A stretch of 64,000 nt of DNA, from contig CALFPJ010000096.1 of NCBI GenBank assembly GCA_937919655.1, forward strand, positions 62,001 through 126,000, given 5' to 3'. Of the stretch, positions 11,949-21,323 are shown piece after piece. How positions within the stretch are numbered: position 1 is the first letter of the stretch; each line of letters opens with the position of its first letter. Both the position numbers and the translations under genes were made by a program. Origin of the DNA: an uncultured Gemmatimonadales bacterium. GTDB lineage: Bacteria; Gemmatimonadota; Gemmatimonadetes; Longimicrobiales; Gaopeijiaceae. The notes under the pieces were generated by a model that worked only from the letters and a program-made list of their open reading frames with translations, had not been told where the DNA came from and made no database searches.

Positions 11949-13265
11949 CTAGACCAAGCGCTCCCGAACCCATCCAACGACCTGGTCGGCGGCAATACGA
12001 ATCTGCTGGAGTGAGTCCCGATCGCGGATCGTGACCGTGCCGTCCTCCAGCCCTTCTCCGTCCACCGTGACACACCAAGGCGTACCCACCTCGTCCTGGC
12101 GTCGGTAGCGACGACCGATGGCCCCAGACTGATCGTAGAACGAAGGGATCGCGCCGGCCCGTAGGTCTGCCATGAGCTTTTGCGCCATCTCCGGCATCCC
12201 GTCCTTCTTCACGAGCGGAAACACCGCAGCCTTGATGGGTGCCACCTTGGGGTGCAGTGCGAGCACCACTCGCGACTCTCCCTCGACCACGTCCTCGCGA
12301 TAGGCATCCGCCAGAAGAACCAGCACCGTGCGGTCCACACCCATTGAGGTCTCAATCACGTACGGAATGAATCGCTCATTCGTGGGTGCATCGATGTACT
12401 CGAGCCTCTTTCCCGAATACTCCTGATGCCTGGAGAGGTCGAAGTCCGTGCGGTTGTGGATACCCTCGAATTCCTTCCATCCGAATGGAAACTCGTATTC
12501 GATATCGAACGCATTTTTCGCGTAGTGCGCGAGTTCGTCCGGGCCGTGCTGGTGGAAGCGAAGCTTCTCTTCACGGATTCCGAGTGCTCGATGCCACTGC
12601 ATACGTGTTTCTTTCCACTGCTCGAACCACGCGTCGTCCTCCCCAGGTTTTACGAAGAACTGCATCTCCGCCTGTTCGAACTCACGCGTACGAAAGATGA
12701 AGTTTCCTGGCGTGATTTCGTTGCGAAACGCCTTCCCGATCTGTGCAATCCCGAAGGGGACCTTCTGCCTAGCTGTGCCCTGGATATTCAGGAAATTGAC
12801 GAAGATGCCCTGGGCGGTCTCAGGACGGATGTAGACCGTAGCGCTTGAATCCTCGACGGGCCCCATAAAGGTCTTGAACATGAGGTTGAACATGCGCGGC
12901 TCGCCGAAAACATCTTTTGTGCCACACGTCGGGCACTGCCCCCCCTCAATTTCCGGCATGTCGGCCCGAAACCGGCGATGGCAATTTGAACACTCGACGA
13001 GCGGATCGCTGAAGCCTTCTACGTGACCCGACGCCTCCCACACCTTTGGGTGCATGAGGATGGCCGCATCGATACCCTCGATGTCATCGCGCTGATGCAC
13101 CATCGATGACCACCACAGGTCCTTTACGTTCCGCTTCATCTCCACACCGAGCGACCCGTAATCCCAAACAGAGCCGGTTCCCCCATAGATCTCGGAAGAC
13201 TGGAAGACAAAACCCCGCCGTTTTGCGAGCGAGACGATCTTGTCCATGAGGTCAGCGGTGGCCAT
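11949..13265 (-). CDS. glyS: Glycyl-tRNA synthetase, single-chain dimeric type (438 aa)
   Basis: Class II aminoacyl-tRNA synthetase that charges tRNA-Gly. The N terminus carries motif 1 (FVFQSSEIYGG, YGSLGVEMKRN), a zinc-ribbon insert with Cys pairs in VECSNCHRRF and GGQCPTCG, motif 2 (GIAQIGKAFRNEITP ... FRTREFEQAEMQFF) and motif 3 in IPYVIETSMGVDRT. The C-terminal anticodon-binding domain starts around APIKAAVFPLV. Length is normal for this archaeal/eukaryal-like single-subunit type, not the alpha2beta2 GlyQ/GlyS of proteobacteria. The ATG at 13265 follows a short AT-richer stretch. Divergent from the nfuA-like gene across 158 bases that should contain both promoters. Confidence 0.97.
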   Translation of the reverse strand: MATADLMDKIVSLAKRRGFVFQSSEIYGGTGSVWDYGSLGVEMKRNVKDLWWSSMVHQRDDIEGIDAAILMHPKVWEASGHVEGFSDPLVECSNCHRRFRADMPEIEGGQCPTCGTKDVFGEPRMFNLMFKTFMGPVEDSSATVYIRPETAQGIFVNFLNIQGTARQKVPFGIAQIGKAFRNEITPGNFIFRTREFEQAEMQFFVKPGEDDAWFEQWKETRMQWHRALGIREEKLRFHQHGPDELAHYAKNAFDIEYEFPFGWKEFEGIHNRTDFDLSRHQEYSGKRLEYIDAPTNERFIPYVIETSMGVDRTVLVLLADAYREDVVEGESRVVLALHPKVAPIKAAVFPLVKKDGMPEMAQKLMADLRAGAIPSFYDQSGAIGRRYRRQDEVGTPWCVTVDGEGLEDGTVTIRDRDSLQQIRIAADQVVGWVRERLV

Positions 13266-13423
13266 GAATAGCCTGTGTTTTCAGGGTTTTTTTAGGAGAC
13301 GGCGTCAGGAGCGAAAGGTACCCGAGCGCTAAGGAGCGATCAACGGCCGCCACAGGTAGAACCCGACGAAGGACCTGGGGTAGCAGACGCTACGGTAATT
13401 CGGAACCACTCGACACAAGACTT

Positions 13424-14032
13424 ATGATCACCTTCACTGATCGGGCCCGCGAAGCAGTCATCTCCTACATGGGCGGTGGCGACGCCGGCGACACAGAGGC
13501 TCTGCGCATTACGATGCGAACGGGTAGCCCTCCTGCCGAGCCTGCGTTTGAGCTCACGCTCGTGTCGATGGAGGAGCGCACCGACGACGAGCGGTCGATC
13601 GACGTCGACGGCATCGCGGTCCTCGTCCCCGAATCGTCTGCCGAACGCTTGGAAGGTGCGACTGTCGACTTCGTGGACCGAGTCAATGAAACGGGCTTCC
13701 AGGTCCGGACCGTTCAGGCGGCCGCGGGCGAGGCGCCCGGGACCGCAACGGCAACCAAGGCCGCCCCTAAGGGGCCGATAGCGGACCGTGTTCGGGAGGT
13801 CCTGGAGTCGCAGGTCAATCCAGCCATCGCGTCCCACGGCGGCATGATCTCGTTGGTGGATGTCGACAAGACGGATGTCTTCGTCCAGATGAGCGGTGGC
13901 TGTCAGGGATGTGCGCTTTCTCGGATGACCCTACGGCAGGGTGTCGAGCGCATGTTGCGCGAGGCAGTTCCAGAAATCACCGCGGTACACGATGTGACGG
14001 ATCACTCGTCAGGCGAAAACCCCTACCTCTAG
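13424..14032 (+). CDS. nfuA: NfuA-type Fe-S cluster carrier (202 aa)
   Basis: Scaffold or carrier that delivers 4Fe-4S clusters to apo-enzymes in the cytoplasm. Residues 1-100 form a degenerate A-type domain (starts MITFTDRAREAVISYM) that lacks the three cluster cysteines of IscA/ErpA; residues 118-195 are the NifU C-terminal domain with the CxxC cluster ligands at Cys160 and Cys163 (GGCQGCALSRMTL). The two are joined by an Ala/Thr/Pro-rich linker. This domain order is that of NfuA. ATG at 13424; a truncated cyanophycinase gene begins 12 bases after its stop. Confidence 0.93.
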   Translation: MITFTDRAREAVISYMGGGDAGDTEALRITMRTGSPPAEPAFELTLVSMEERTDDERSIDVDGIAVLVPESSAERLEGATVDFVDRVNETGFQVRTVQAAAGEAPGTATATKAAPKGPIADRVREVLESQVNPAIASHGGMISLVDVDKTDVFVQMSGGCQGCALSRMTLRQGVERMLREAVPEITAVHDVTDHSSGENPYL

Positions 14033-14044
14033 TGCGCTGATGCC

Positions 14045-14545
14045 ATGACGCGTTGCCGTCTCCCGATTCTCGCCGCGGCGCTCGCCGTCGCTGCCGGAGG
14101 AGAGGTGCGTGCTCAGGCCTGTGGTCAGCCGTGCGTTGGGCCAGAGCACGGCGCCATTATCGCGGCAAGCGGGGGCCGGTTGGGCCTCAACATATATGCG
14201 GAGTTTGTGAAGCTCTCAGGCGGCCCCGACGCCAAGATCGTGCTCATCCCTACGGCTGGAGCCCGATATGGATCGCACGATGGCTGGACGGCGATCGAGG
14301 AACTCAGGCGTGCGGGCGTAAAGCAACTCGAGGTTCTCCATACGCGCAGTTCGTCCGTCGCGGACCTCGATGCCTTGGCGGCTCCGCTGCGTGAGGCGAC
14401 CGGGGTGTGGTTCTCCGGAGGGCGCCAATTTAGACTCGTTGAAGTCTACCTAGGCACTCGGGTACACGACGAACTCGAGGGCGTCGACACTCGGAATGGC
14501 GACTTCGTTACCCTGGGAATCGATGTAGGCAAAACGCAACGGTGA
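14045..14545 (+). pseudogene. Cyanophycinase-like (S51) exported peptidase, truncated
   Basis: Remnant of a secreted serine peptidase of the cyanophycinase family. Residues 1-24 are a signal peptide (LPILAAALAVAAGGEVRAQ). Homologous features then follow the family order: ASGGRLG, IVLIPTAGARYG, and GVWFSGGRQFRLVEVYLGTR (the family's GGDQ region). The sequence stops resembling the family right after HDELEGV, exactly where the catalytic GGTSAGA serine segment should be, and ends after 19 unrelated residues. Only 166 of about 300 expected residues remain, so the product should be inactive. It lies 12 bases after nfuA. A deletion joining the gene to unrelated DNA explains the structure best. Confidence 0.75.
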
Positions 14546-14658
14546 CCCGCTGCTAAACCGGTAGGAGAGTCCCGCGCGGAACACGCGATTTTGGACGATA
14601 GACCAAGTCTAAGGAGAAGCGGGGCGCTCGGCGATGGGAGGCGCCACCGATAAAGAAC

Positions 14659-14693
14659 GAGCCCCCCCGGCCCAAAGTTGGACCGGAGGGCTC
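14659..14693 (-). terminator. Rho-independent terminator of the amidohydrolase operon
   Basis: Strong GC-rich inverted repeat (minus strand: GAGCCCTCCGGTCCA, loop, then TGGGCCGGGGGGGCTC) followed by GTTCTTTATC. It lies 25 bases beyond the stop of the 14719 gene in its direction of transcription and between convergent genes. Confidence 0.8.
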
Positions 14694-14718
14694 GTCAAAA
14701 AGCAGTGTTTGACCGTGC

Positions 14719-16026
14719 CTACGAGATCACGCGTCTACTCGGACGGGCACGATAACGGTCGTAAAGCGACTTGTGCTTGTTATCGGTGCTCACTGAGCGC
14801 CCAAGAATGAACAGATCGGTAACGTTAGTCTGGATTTCCAAGGGGTTACCGTCCGTCACGATGATGTTCGCGAGCTTCCCCTCCTCGATCGTCCCGATTC
14901 GGTCATCGAGGCCCAACATCTCAGCCGCGTTCTTCGTGATCGCGTCCAGCGCAGCCTCAGCTGGCAATCCGTATGGAACGGCCTGGGCGGCCTCGTACGG
15001 CAACGTACGAGAATCTGCCGAATTGAAGGTCGCAAACGCGATCTTCACACCTGCCGCGTACAACCGGCCTGGGTTCGCATAGGCCTCGTCGTACGACGCG
15101 TCGGCACCGGCCGGCATCGACTGCGTACCGGAGAGGATCATCGGCACGTCGTTCTCAGCCAACCAGTCCGCGATTTTCCAACCCTCGCGTCCACCTGTGA
15201 TCACGTAGCGAATCTCTTGGCGCTTCGCCCACAGAACTGCATTTCGGATGTTCCGTTCCCCATCTGCCGACAGCAGCACCGGGATCTCCCGATTCACGAC
15301 CCGAGCCATGGCTTCCATCTTCAAGTCGCGGCGTAGGTCTGCTCCCGCGGACACCGCCGCAGAATACCGACGTCCTGCGTCCATCCATTCGTCGAGTTGC
15401 ACGACGGCGGCCTCGTAGCGCTCCTCCTGCTCAGACCAAGTGCCTCCGCCACGACCTCCTCGTCCGCCGCCGCCACGGCCACCGCCCCCACCTAACGTGG
15501 GGTAATTGATGACCATCGCGGCTCCTGGATCAATCCACATCTCCTCGACCGTCCAACCATCGAGTCCGATCAGGGAGGCCTGCCCCACGATCGCGCCGCT
15601 TCCGCCCTGGGGCGCAGCCATAGTGATCGTGATGCCATTCGCCCGGGCGACCGGAATGTGCTCCGTCGCCGGATGGATCGCAGTCGCCGCCTGCAGGTGG
15701 GGGTTGAAGTCCCCCTGCTCGCGTGCGTCGTTGGTTACGTCCACGGCACCGACCTCAGTCAACCCGAGGCCAGACACCGCGTCGAAGAGGCCGGGGTATA
15801 CATGCTTTCCAGTCGCGTCAACGATTTCCGCGCCCGCAGGGGCCTGCACATCAGGGCCCACCGCGAGAATGCGACCGTCTCTAATGACGACCGTACCCAC
15901 AAACGGATCTCCGCTCAACGTGTGTACGGTGCCACCCTGGATGGCATAGGTCTGCGCTGCCGCAGGCGCCGCAAGTCCAAGGGCCAATGCCAGTGCGCTC
16001 AAGGCGCTGATGATTTTGTAACTCAT
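14719..16026 (-). CDS. Exported amidohydrolase-like protein lacking the HxH metal motif (435 aa)
   Basis: Periplasmic member of the amidohydrolase (imidazolonepropionase-like) superfamily. Residues 1-25 are a signal peptide (ends AAPAAAQ). The N-terminal beta domain (TVHTLSGDPFVGTVVIRDGRI) and the C-terminal composite domain (LDDRIGTIEEGKLANIIVTDGNP) are clear, but the HxH that normally follows PGLxD is replaced by YPGLFDAVSGLG, so the usual metal site is missing. A Gly/Arg-rich low-complexity insert occupies residues 179-195. Its ATG overlaps the stop of the preceding 931-residue amidohydrolase gene by 4 bases (ATGA), implying coupled expression and possibly a complex in which this chain is structural or regulatory. 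Confidence 0.88.
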   Translation of the reverse strand: MSYKIISALSALALALGLAAPAAAQTYAIQGGTVHTLSGDPFVGTVVIRDGRILAVGPDVQAPAGAEIVDATGKHVYPGLFDAVSGLGLTEVGAVDVTNDAREQGDFNPHLQAATAIHPATEHIPVARANGITITMAAPQGGSGAIVGQASLIGLDGWTVEEMWIDPGAAMVINYPTLGGGGGRGGGGRGGRGGGTWSEQEERYEAAVVQLDEWMDAGRRYSAAVSAGADLRRDLKMEAMARVVNREIPVLLSADGERNIRNAVLWAKRQEIRYVITGGREGWKIADWLAENDVPMILSGTQSMPAGADASYDEAYANPGRLYAAGVKIAFATFNSADSRTLPYEAAQAVPYGLPAEAALDAITKNAAEMLGLDDRIGTIEEGKLANIIVTDGNPLEIQTNVTDLFILGRSVSTDNKHKSLYDRYRARPSRRVIS

Positions 16027-18818
16027 CGGTTGATATCCTCACCAGACAGACGAGGCGACGCTACGCGATCGGTCGACGACCGTCCACCCGCCTCGCCGCT
16101 ACCGTGCTTCTCCATCAGCGCGCCCTTCTCGTCCGCGATGGCCGCCTGACGCTCTAGGTCCATCTCCAGATCGAAATAAAGCATGCCGTCGACATACGTC
16201 TGCACGGCTTTGCCGAACATACTCAGCGGATGTCCTTCCCAGATGACCAGGTCGGCGTCCTTCCCTTCATCGATCGATCCGGTTTGGTCGTCGATGCCGA
16301 GTTGGATCGCCGGGTTGAGCGTCACGAGGCGGAGCGCTGGCTCCTCTTCCATGTCGCCCCACTTCATGGTCTTAGCGGCCTCCTGATTCAGATGTCGAAT
16401 CTCTTCACCTGAGTCCGAGTTGATCGACACCAGCACGCCACGATCCGCCATGAGGGCGGCGTTATACGGGATCGCGTCGTAGGCCTCGACCTTGTAGGCC
16501 CACCAGTCCGAGAATGTGGACGCGCCAGCGCCGTGGGCCGCGATCTCATCTGCGACCTTGTAGCCCTCCAACACGTGCTGGAAGGTCCGAATCGTGAAGC
16601 CGAACTCGTCGGCCAAACGGATCAACTGCAAGATTTCGTCGGCGCGATAAGAATGGGAATGTACCCAGCGGTCACCCTTGAGGATCTGCATGAGGGACTC
16701 GAGCTTCAGATCCCTGCGTGGTGCGACACCTTGACTCCCACCCGCCTCGTAGGCGTCGTGCTCCTTCATGTACTCTTGGGCGTCGAGGAATGCCTGTCGA
16801 ATCACATCTTGCACACCCATGCGGGTGGCGGGATACCGGTCAGGATTTCGGTCGCGCTTGGTGTTCTCTCCCAGGGCGAATTTGATGCCCGGATGTGCGC
16901 CGATGAGCATGTCGTCAGCGTCGGCACCCCAACGCAACTTCAGTACCGCGTTGCCTCCGCCGATCGGATTCGCCGATCCGTGGAGCACGTTCATCGAGGT
17001 CACACCGCCCGCGAGCGCGAGATAGATTCCGTTGTCTTCGGGTTCGATGACGTCTTCGATGGTGACCATAGACGAAACGCTGACGGAGCCTTCGTTGATG
17101 CTCCCCGCTGCCAAGTGAGAGTGGGCATCGATAATGCCCGGCGTCACGAACTTGCCCGTCGCGTCGACGACCCTCGCTCCACTGGGGCGGCTCAGACCGG
17201 TGCCAACTTCGGCAATCTTGCCGTTGCGAATGATGATGTCGCCGTTCTCGATGGTGCCATGAGACGCCGTCATGATCGTTGCACCCGTAATGAACGTCAC
17301 CGGGTCACTGCGGAAGGCACCCTTATCGGCAGACATCGGAATCGGAGGAGCCTCCATGTCCGGGCCAGTGGAGCGACCGCCACCGCGACCGCCGCGGCCA
17401 CCGCGACCAGCCGCTGACGTCGGTCCGTCGGCGTCCGGCCCAGCGGCCGTCGTTTCAGACCCGTCGAACATCTCTCCGTCGACGAAGATCGACTCAATCT
17501 CGGTGCCCTCAGTAAAGATGTTGCCACTTGTCACCACCAGATTCGCGATCTTGCCCTGCTCAATGGAGCCAAGACGATCCGCAACACCGAAGATCTCGGC
17601 GGGTGACAACGTGAAAGCGCGAATCGCGTCAGCTTCGGAAAGCCCCTGCGCGATCGCCCGGCGCGCCGATGACACCATGTCCGACGCGTTGCTTAGCCCA
17701 CCTGAGTAAAAAGCGAACTTCACCCCAGCCGCCGCGAGAATCCCAGGCGTGGTCGGTGCCCGATCGTACAGCCTGAGTTGGGCGAGTGCGGGTACGGCGT
17801 CAGGGTCCCCATTTGCGGGGGCCGACGGCCAATCCAGATTGACCAACGTCGAGATTCCAGCCGACGCCAAGAGGTCTGCCGCCGCATAGGCGCCCTGGGC
17901 CCCGTACACGATGGGCGTCACGCCCATCTCGCGAGTAGTCTTGATCGCCTGGCCGACCTCATTACGGTTGGTGGCCGGAAAAAGCACCGGCCATCCTTCA
18001 CGCAACTGCTGCCTCACCGGCTCAAGCGCGAGATCCCATTCGGGGCGCTGCTTGCCGCGCGGATTCGCGTCGTACGCAGCCCACACGTCTTGATAGTTCT
18101 TGCCGTCGTAGTAGAGCTGCTTGAGGTAGGCGAAGACGCCCATCGAGCTGCCCGGATACCCGGTGAATGAACGGTCGAGGAGGTTGACCCTCATCGCCAC
18201 CGGTGTCGCCACGACCAATTCTCTGGGCCGGGCATAGGAACCGAGGTTCAGAACCGCGGCTTGGCCTGTCACGAGCCCAGTGGGCAGTGTGCTCAACACC
18301 GTCGTGAACCCCGCGCTCCGCCAACTGTGGAGTCGGTCGTCCTCGGCGTCGAGATCATCTGCCGCGGTCAACCAGCTCGAGGTGCCCGGTCTGTCCTCTG
18401 GGCCCCATGAGTGATTGGAGTCGTCGACCGCGCCTCCCGGCCCACCGCCGCCGAAGAAGCCACCCTGCTGGGGAGCGACTGATCCGTGCCCCAGAGTGGT
18501 CAAGGCGTCGAACAATCCGGGGTAGACGGTCTTGCCGGTCCCGTCGATGACCCAAGCGCCTGCAGGCACCGACACATTCGACCCAACGGCAGCGATGATG
18601 CCATTCTGGACGATGACCGTGCCACGGTCGATGGTCTGGCCGGAGACGGTCACAATGCGGGCGTTCTGAATGGCGTAAAGCCGAACGCCGACAGGACTCG
18701 TGGGCCGTGGCTGCCCGTACGCGGCCTGCGGGGCGACGACAAACGCCGCCAAAAGGCCGAAGATGGCTCGCGCCCCCCATGCCTTCCCGAGACCGGGTAT
18801 CTGGAACCGTGGTCTCAT
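16023..18818 (-). CDS. Exported tandem amidohydrolase (931 aa)
   Basis: Two amidohydrolase modules in one secreted chain. A signal peptide (about residues 1-36, ends APQAAYGQ) precedes module 1, whose PGLFDALTTLGHG lacks HxH, as in the downstream partner. Module 2 has an intact metal-binding start, PGIIDAHSHLA, plus WVHSHSYR, FQHVLEG and SINSDSGEE, so it should be catalytic. An Arg/Gly repeat linker (GRGGRGGRGGGR) near 17369-17408 joins the modules. Both composite C-terminal domains end in the DADLVIWEGHP type of motif. Start is the ATG at 18816-18818 with GGAGG upstream; a 23-codon extension is rejected. Substrate could be a cyclic amide, such as an N-modified peptide, but this is inference. 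Confidence 0.9.
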   Translation of the reverse strand: MRPRFQIPGLGKAWGARAIFGLLAAFVVAPQAAYGQPRPTSPVGVRLYAIQNARIVTVSGQTIDRGTVIVQNGIIAAVGSNVSVPAGAWVIDGTGKTVYPGLFDALTTLGHGSVAPQQGGFFGGGGPGGAVDDSNHSWGPEDRPGTSSWLTAADDLDAEDDRLHSWRSAGFTTVLSTLPTGLVTGQAAVLNLGSYARPRELVVATPVAMRVNLLDRSFTGYPGSSMGVFAYLKQLYYDGKNYQDVWAAYDANPRGKQRPEWDLALEPVRQQLREGWPVLFPATNRNEVGQAIKTTREMGVTPIVYGAQGAYAAADLLASAGISTLVNLDWPSAPANGDPDAVPALAQLRLYDRAPTTPGILAAAGVKFAFYSGGLSNASDMVSSARRAIAQGLSEADAIRAFTLSPAEIFGVADRLGSIEQGKIANLVVTSGNIFTEGTEIESIFVDGEMFDGSETTAAGPDADGPTSAAGRGGRGGRGGGRSTGPDMEAPPIPMSADKGAFRSDPVTFITGATIMTASHGTIENGDIIIRNGKIAEVGTGLSRPSGARVVDATGKFVTPGIIDAHSHLAAGSINEGSVSVSSMVTIEDVIEPEDNGIYLALAGGVTSMNVLHGSANPIGGGNAVLKLRWGADADDMLIGAHPGIKFALGENTKRDRNPDRYPATRMGVQDVIRQAFLDAQEYMKEHDAYEAGGSQGVAPRRDLKLESLMQILKGDRWVHSHSYRADEILQLIRLADEFGFTIRTFQHVLEGYKVADEIAAHGAGASTFSDWWAYKVEAYDAIPYNAALMADRGVLVSINSDSGEEIRHLNQEAAKTMKWGDMEEEPALRLVTLNPAIQLGIDDQTGSIDEGKDADLVIWEGHPLSMFGKAVQTYVDGMLYFDLEMDLERQAAIADEKGALMEKHGSGEAGGRSSTDRVASPRLSGEDINR

Positions 18819-19064
18819 ACTTGGACCTCCGTTGAGAAGAAACCGTTCGCGGCACACGCCGAGGAAAACAGTCGATTGAGCCCCCAAAAGAATAAGGGGA
18901 CGCTAGATATAGGTTCGCGTCCGGCGGGCAGCTAGGGTCGCCAAGCCAAAATCTGCCGCTCGCCGACTACCTGATCATGCGCGAAGACCGACGCTGTGAT
19001 CCAAGACAACCGAGGCTCTCGGAGTGCTTAGTGGGGAGCCGGGGCTTGGGCGGATAGGGGGCGC

Positions 19065-19766
19065 CTAGAGCCCCATTTCAGAGACGAGGGTTCGCAGGTC
19101 TGGCACCTCGTGATCAGGGCGAGCGTCGGACGGCGCTGTAGCACCAGCCCCCTTCCTGCCGGTCCGGCGATTCACCCAAACAGAGGTAATCCCCAGCTCC
19201 CGGGCGGGCGCAATATCGTGATAGAGGCTCTGGGCAACGTGCAGTACTTTTTCGCGTGGAAGGGCGAGCCGCTTCAACACTTCGTGAAAGTGGGCGTGAT
19301 TAGGCTTGTAGCTCCGGACTTGTTGTGCGGTAACCACCTCATCGAAGTTCACCCCCAGTGCAGCCTCGGACCCTGCGAAGAGGTCATCGTCAACGTTGGA
19401 AACGATGGCCAACCGGAAGCGACCTGCCAGCGCCTTCAGCGCGGGCACCGTATCTGTAAAGGGCGGCCACACGCCGACCGAAGCTGCGAATTGAGTCACC
19501 TCTTCGTCTGGGGGTTCAAAACCGTGCGCCTTGCCGAAATCGAGGGCCACGTCGACGAGAACCGAGCGGTAGGGGCGGAAGCCGCCCGACTCGGCCTCTG
19601 ATTCATGGCGGGCGAAATCGCGCAGCAGGTCATCGTCTGATGGCACCGTCGCGCCATTGCGGTGCAACATCGGTCGCAACTGTCCGAGGATGCCGGACTC
19701 CCAGTCGATCAGCGTTCCGTAGCAGTCGAACGTGATCGCTTCGAAGCTGCCGTAGTCGAAATCCAT
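19065..19766 (-). CDS. HAD-superfamily hydrolase, type II haloacid-dehalogenase-like (233 aa)
   Basis: Cytoplasmic hydrolase of the HAD superfamily. Motif I is FDCYGTLIDWE with the nucleophilic Asp, motif II IVSNVDDDLF, motif III Lys in SYKPNHAHF, and motif IV AQSLYHDIAPARELG. The Tyr in motif I and the overall spacing follow the 2-haloacid dehalogenase type II group, but many such proteins are general phosphatases; the substrate is not known. The ATG at 19764-19766 (MDFDYGSFEAI) lies 5 bases after the M24 peptidase stop, so the pair is probably co-transcribed; a longer frame starting inside the M24 gene is discarded. Confidence 0.88.
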   Translation of the reverse strand: MDFDYGSFEAITFDCYGTLIDWESGILGQLRPMLHRNGATVPSDDDLLRDFARHESEAESGGFRPYRSVLVDVALDFGKAHGFEPPDEEVTQFAASVGVWPPFTDTVPALKALAGRFRLAIVSNVDDDLFAGSEAALGVNFDEVVTAQQVRSYKPNHAHFHEVLKRLALPREKVLHVAQSLYHDIAPARELGITSVWVNRRTGRKGAGATAPSDARPDHEVPDLRTLVSEMGL

Positions 19767-19771
19767 GTAGG

Positions 19772-21094
19772 TCACTTGATCAACAGTATCCGACGGTTCA
19801 CAGGATAAAGCCACTCTACCCCGCGCTCTGTGACAACGGCATCATCCTCCAGGGGGATCCTCACCTTAGCGCCCCCCCAATCCGGGTTCGACGTGAAGGC
19901 AAACAGCTCCACAGAGATGAGCGTCCCGGGGCGAAGCTCATACGTGAGCCTCGTCGGATTAAAGAACGCCAGTGACGGACCTAATCCGTGCCCCCAATTC
20001 CCAACGGAATGAGGCCCAATCACGACGTCGGTAGTCTCAAGGTCAGGAGACGGCTGATTGAACTCGACTCGATTGAAGCCAGCCGCCTCAATCGCCGCCC
20101 AGGTATCATCAAGCGCCTGCTGAGCGGTTGGCGCGGGCTTGATGGAGGCCTTCATCACGTCTCGCACGGCCAGCGCTCGCGCGAACGCGTGCCGTAGTCC
20201 CGCCGGGGCCTCCGTCTCGCCGTCGCGAAGGACGTATGCGATTCGCTTCATATCTGTATAGAAGTCCAGGAAGCCGACGCCCCAGTCGACCATCAGCAGG
20301 TCGCCCCGCTGAATGATCCGGTCGCTGGAGGTCGCCACGACCCCCTCAGGGCCTGTGACATAGACCGAGGGCATATCGAACGACGAATCCAAGCCGCGCT
20401 CAAGAAGCCGATCCCACATCCACCAGGCCACGTCTTCGAGCGTCGTCACGCCAGGAGTGATGACCTCATTCGAAAAGGCACGCTCGGCGATTTCCCTGCT
20501 CAGTTCGCCGGCCTCGGCGAAGGTCGCAATCTCCGCGGCAGTGCGTGTCGAGCGAAAATCTGAAACAAAGCGTTCTGCTGACACGAGGCGATCTGCATAC
20601 GTCGGCCCGAGGGTGGCGCGCAGCCGTCCGTAGGCGGTGTGTGACAGACCATCTGCCCCGCCGATCGACTCGGCCATGTTCACACCGATCCGCTGCGGAT
20701 CGCGTTCCGCCACGAAGTCAGCCAAGGAGTCCGCCGAGCCGAACAGATCGTATACCTCACACTCTTCAAGCATATAGCCGCTCACGCCTAGCGCTGCCCG
20801 CTCAACGCGATCACCACGGTCGGTGAACACGTAGAACGCCCAGTCGCCCACGTATCCGCGGCCAAGCGCCTCCCACATGGGGTCCAAATGGCCCTCGCGC
20901 ATGACCACGATCCACATGTCGAGGTCGTTGTCGTGCATCGCCTGAGGGAGGACTAGATCGAACTTCTCGGCGCGGATCTGGCACATGCGCTCCCATCGGC
21001 GACGGGCCTCCTGCGCCTCGACCGGCGCGGCGGATGCTGCGGCTACCACCCCAAGCACGGCCCAAGGGAGAATCCGGCGAGCAAGTGAGGTCAT
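19772..21094 (-). CDS. Exported M24-family Xaa-Pro-peptidase-like protein (440 aa)
   Basis: Pita-bread-fold metallopeptidase related to Xaa-Pro aminopeptidase, secreted to the periplasm: residues 1-27 are a signal peptide (VVAAASAAPVEAQ). The N-terminal creatinase-like domain precedes the catalytic domain, where metal ligands are visible in LLMVDWGVGF, FYTDMKR, NWGHGLGPS and SVELFAF; the final Glu is in VRIPLEDDAVVTERG. It likely clips proline-containing peptides imported through the outer membrane. It is first in a two-gene unit with the HAD hydrolase. Confidence 0.9.
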   Translation of the reverse strand: MTSLARRILPWAVLGVVAAASAAPVEAQEARRRWERMCQIRAEKFDLVLPQAMHDNDLDMWIVVMREGHLDPMWEALGRGYVGDWAFYVFTDRGDRVERAALGVSGYMLEECEVYDLFGSADSLADFVAERDPQRIGVNMAESIGGADGLSHTAYGRLRATLGPTYADRLVSAERFVSDFRSTRTAAEIATFAEAGELSREIAERAFSNEVITPGVTTLEDVAWWMWDRLLERGLDSSFDMPSVYVTGPEGVVATSSDRIIQRGDLLMVDWGVGFLDFYTDMKRIAYVLRDGETEAPAGLRHAFARALAVRDVMKASIKPAPTAQQALDDTWAAIEAAGFNRVEFNQPSPDLETTDVVIGPHSVGNWGHGLGPSLAFFNPTRLTYELRPGTLISVELFAFTSNPDWGGAKVRIPLEDDAVVTERGVEWLYPVNRRILLIK

Positions 21095-21323
21095 GCGACC
21101 ACCACGCGACGGACCGGGAATAGGGACGGGGACATTGGGAAACCGGCGAAGCGGTGACCAGCGATGGATCGCAGCATGCTACCTCCAGCAAGCGGACAGA
21201 GAGGTCAAATTGAGCGCCCAATCCACCGCGCGATACCCGCCCCGGAATTTTCGCGGCTTGTGGTCGAGGGGTCGCCGTCGACAATTTTCTATAAGTCCCC
21301 CAATTCGAGCACCTGAAATACCT

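Noticed and set aside
11731..12078. N-terminal extension of the NSS transporter into glyS
   Set aside because: The extension overlaps conserved glyS coding sequence in another frame and lacks homology; TTG 11730 with GGAG fits the family N terminus.
13266..13423. Possible T-box or glycine riboswitch between glyS and nfuA
   Set aside because: No T-box GGTGGNACC core or glycine-aptamer consensus is present on either strand; it is treated as a divergent promoter region.
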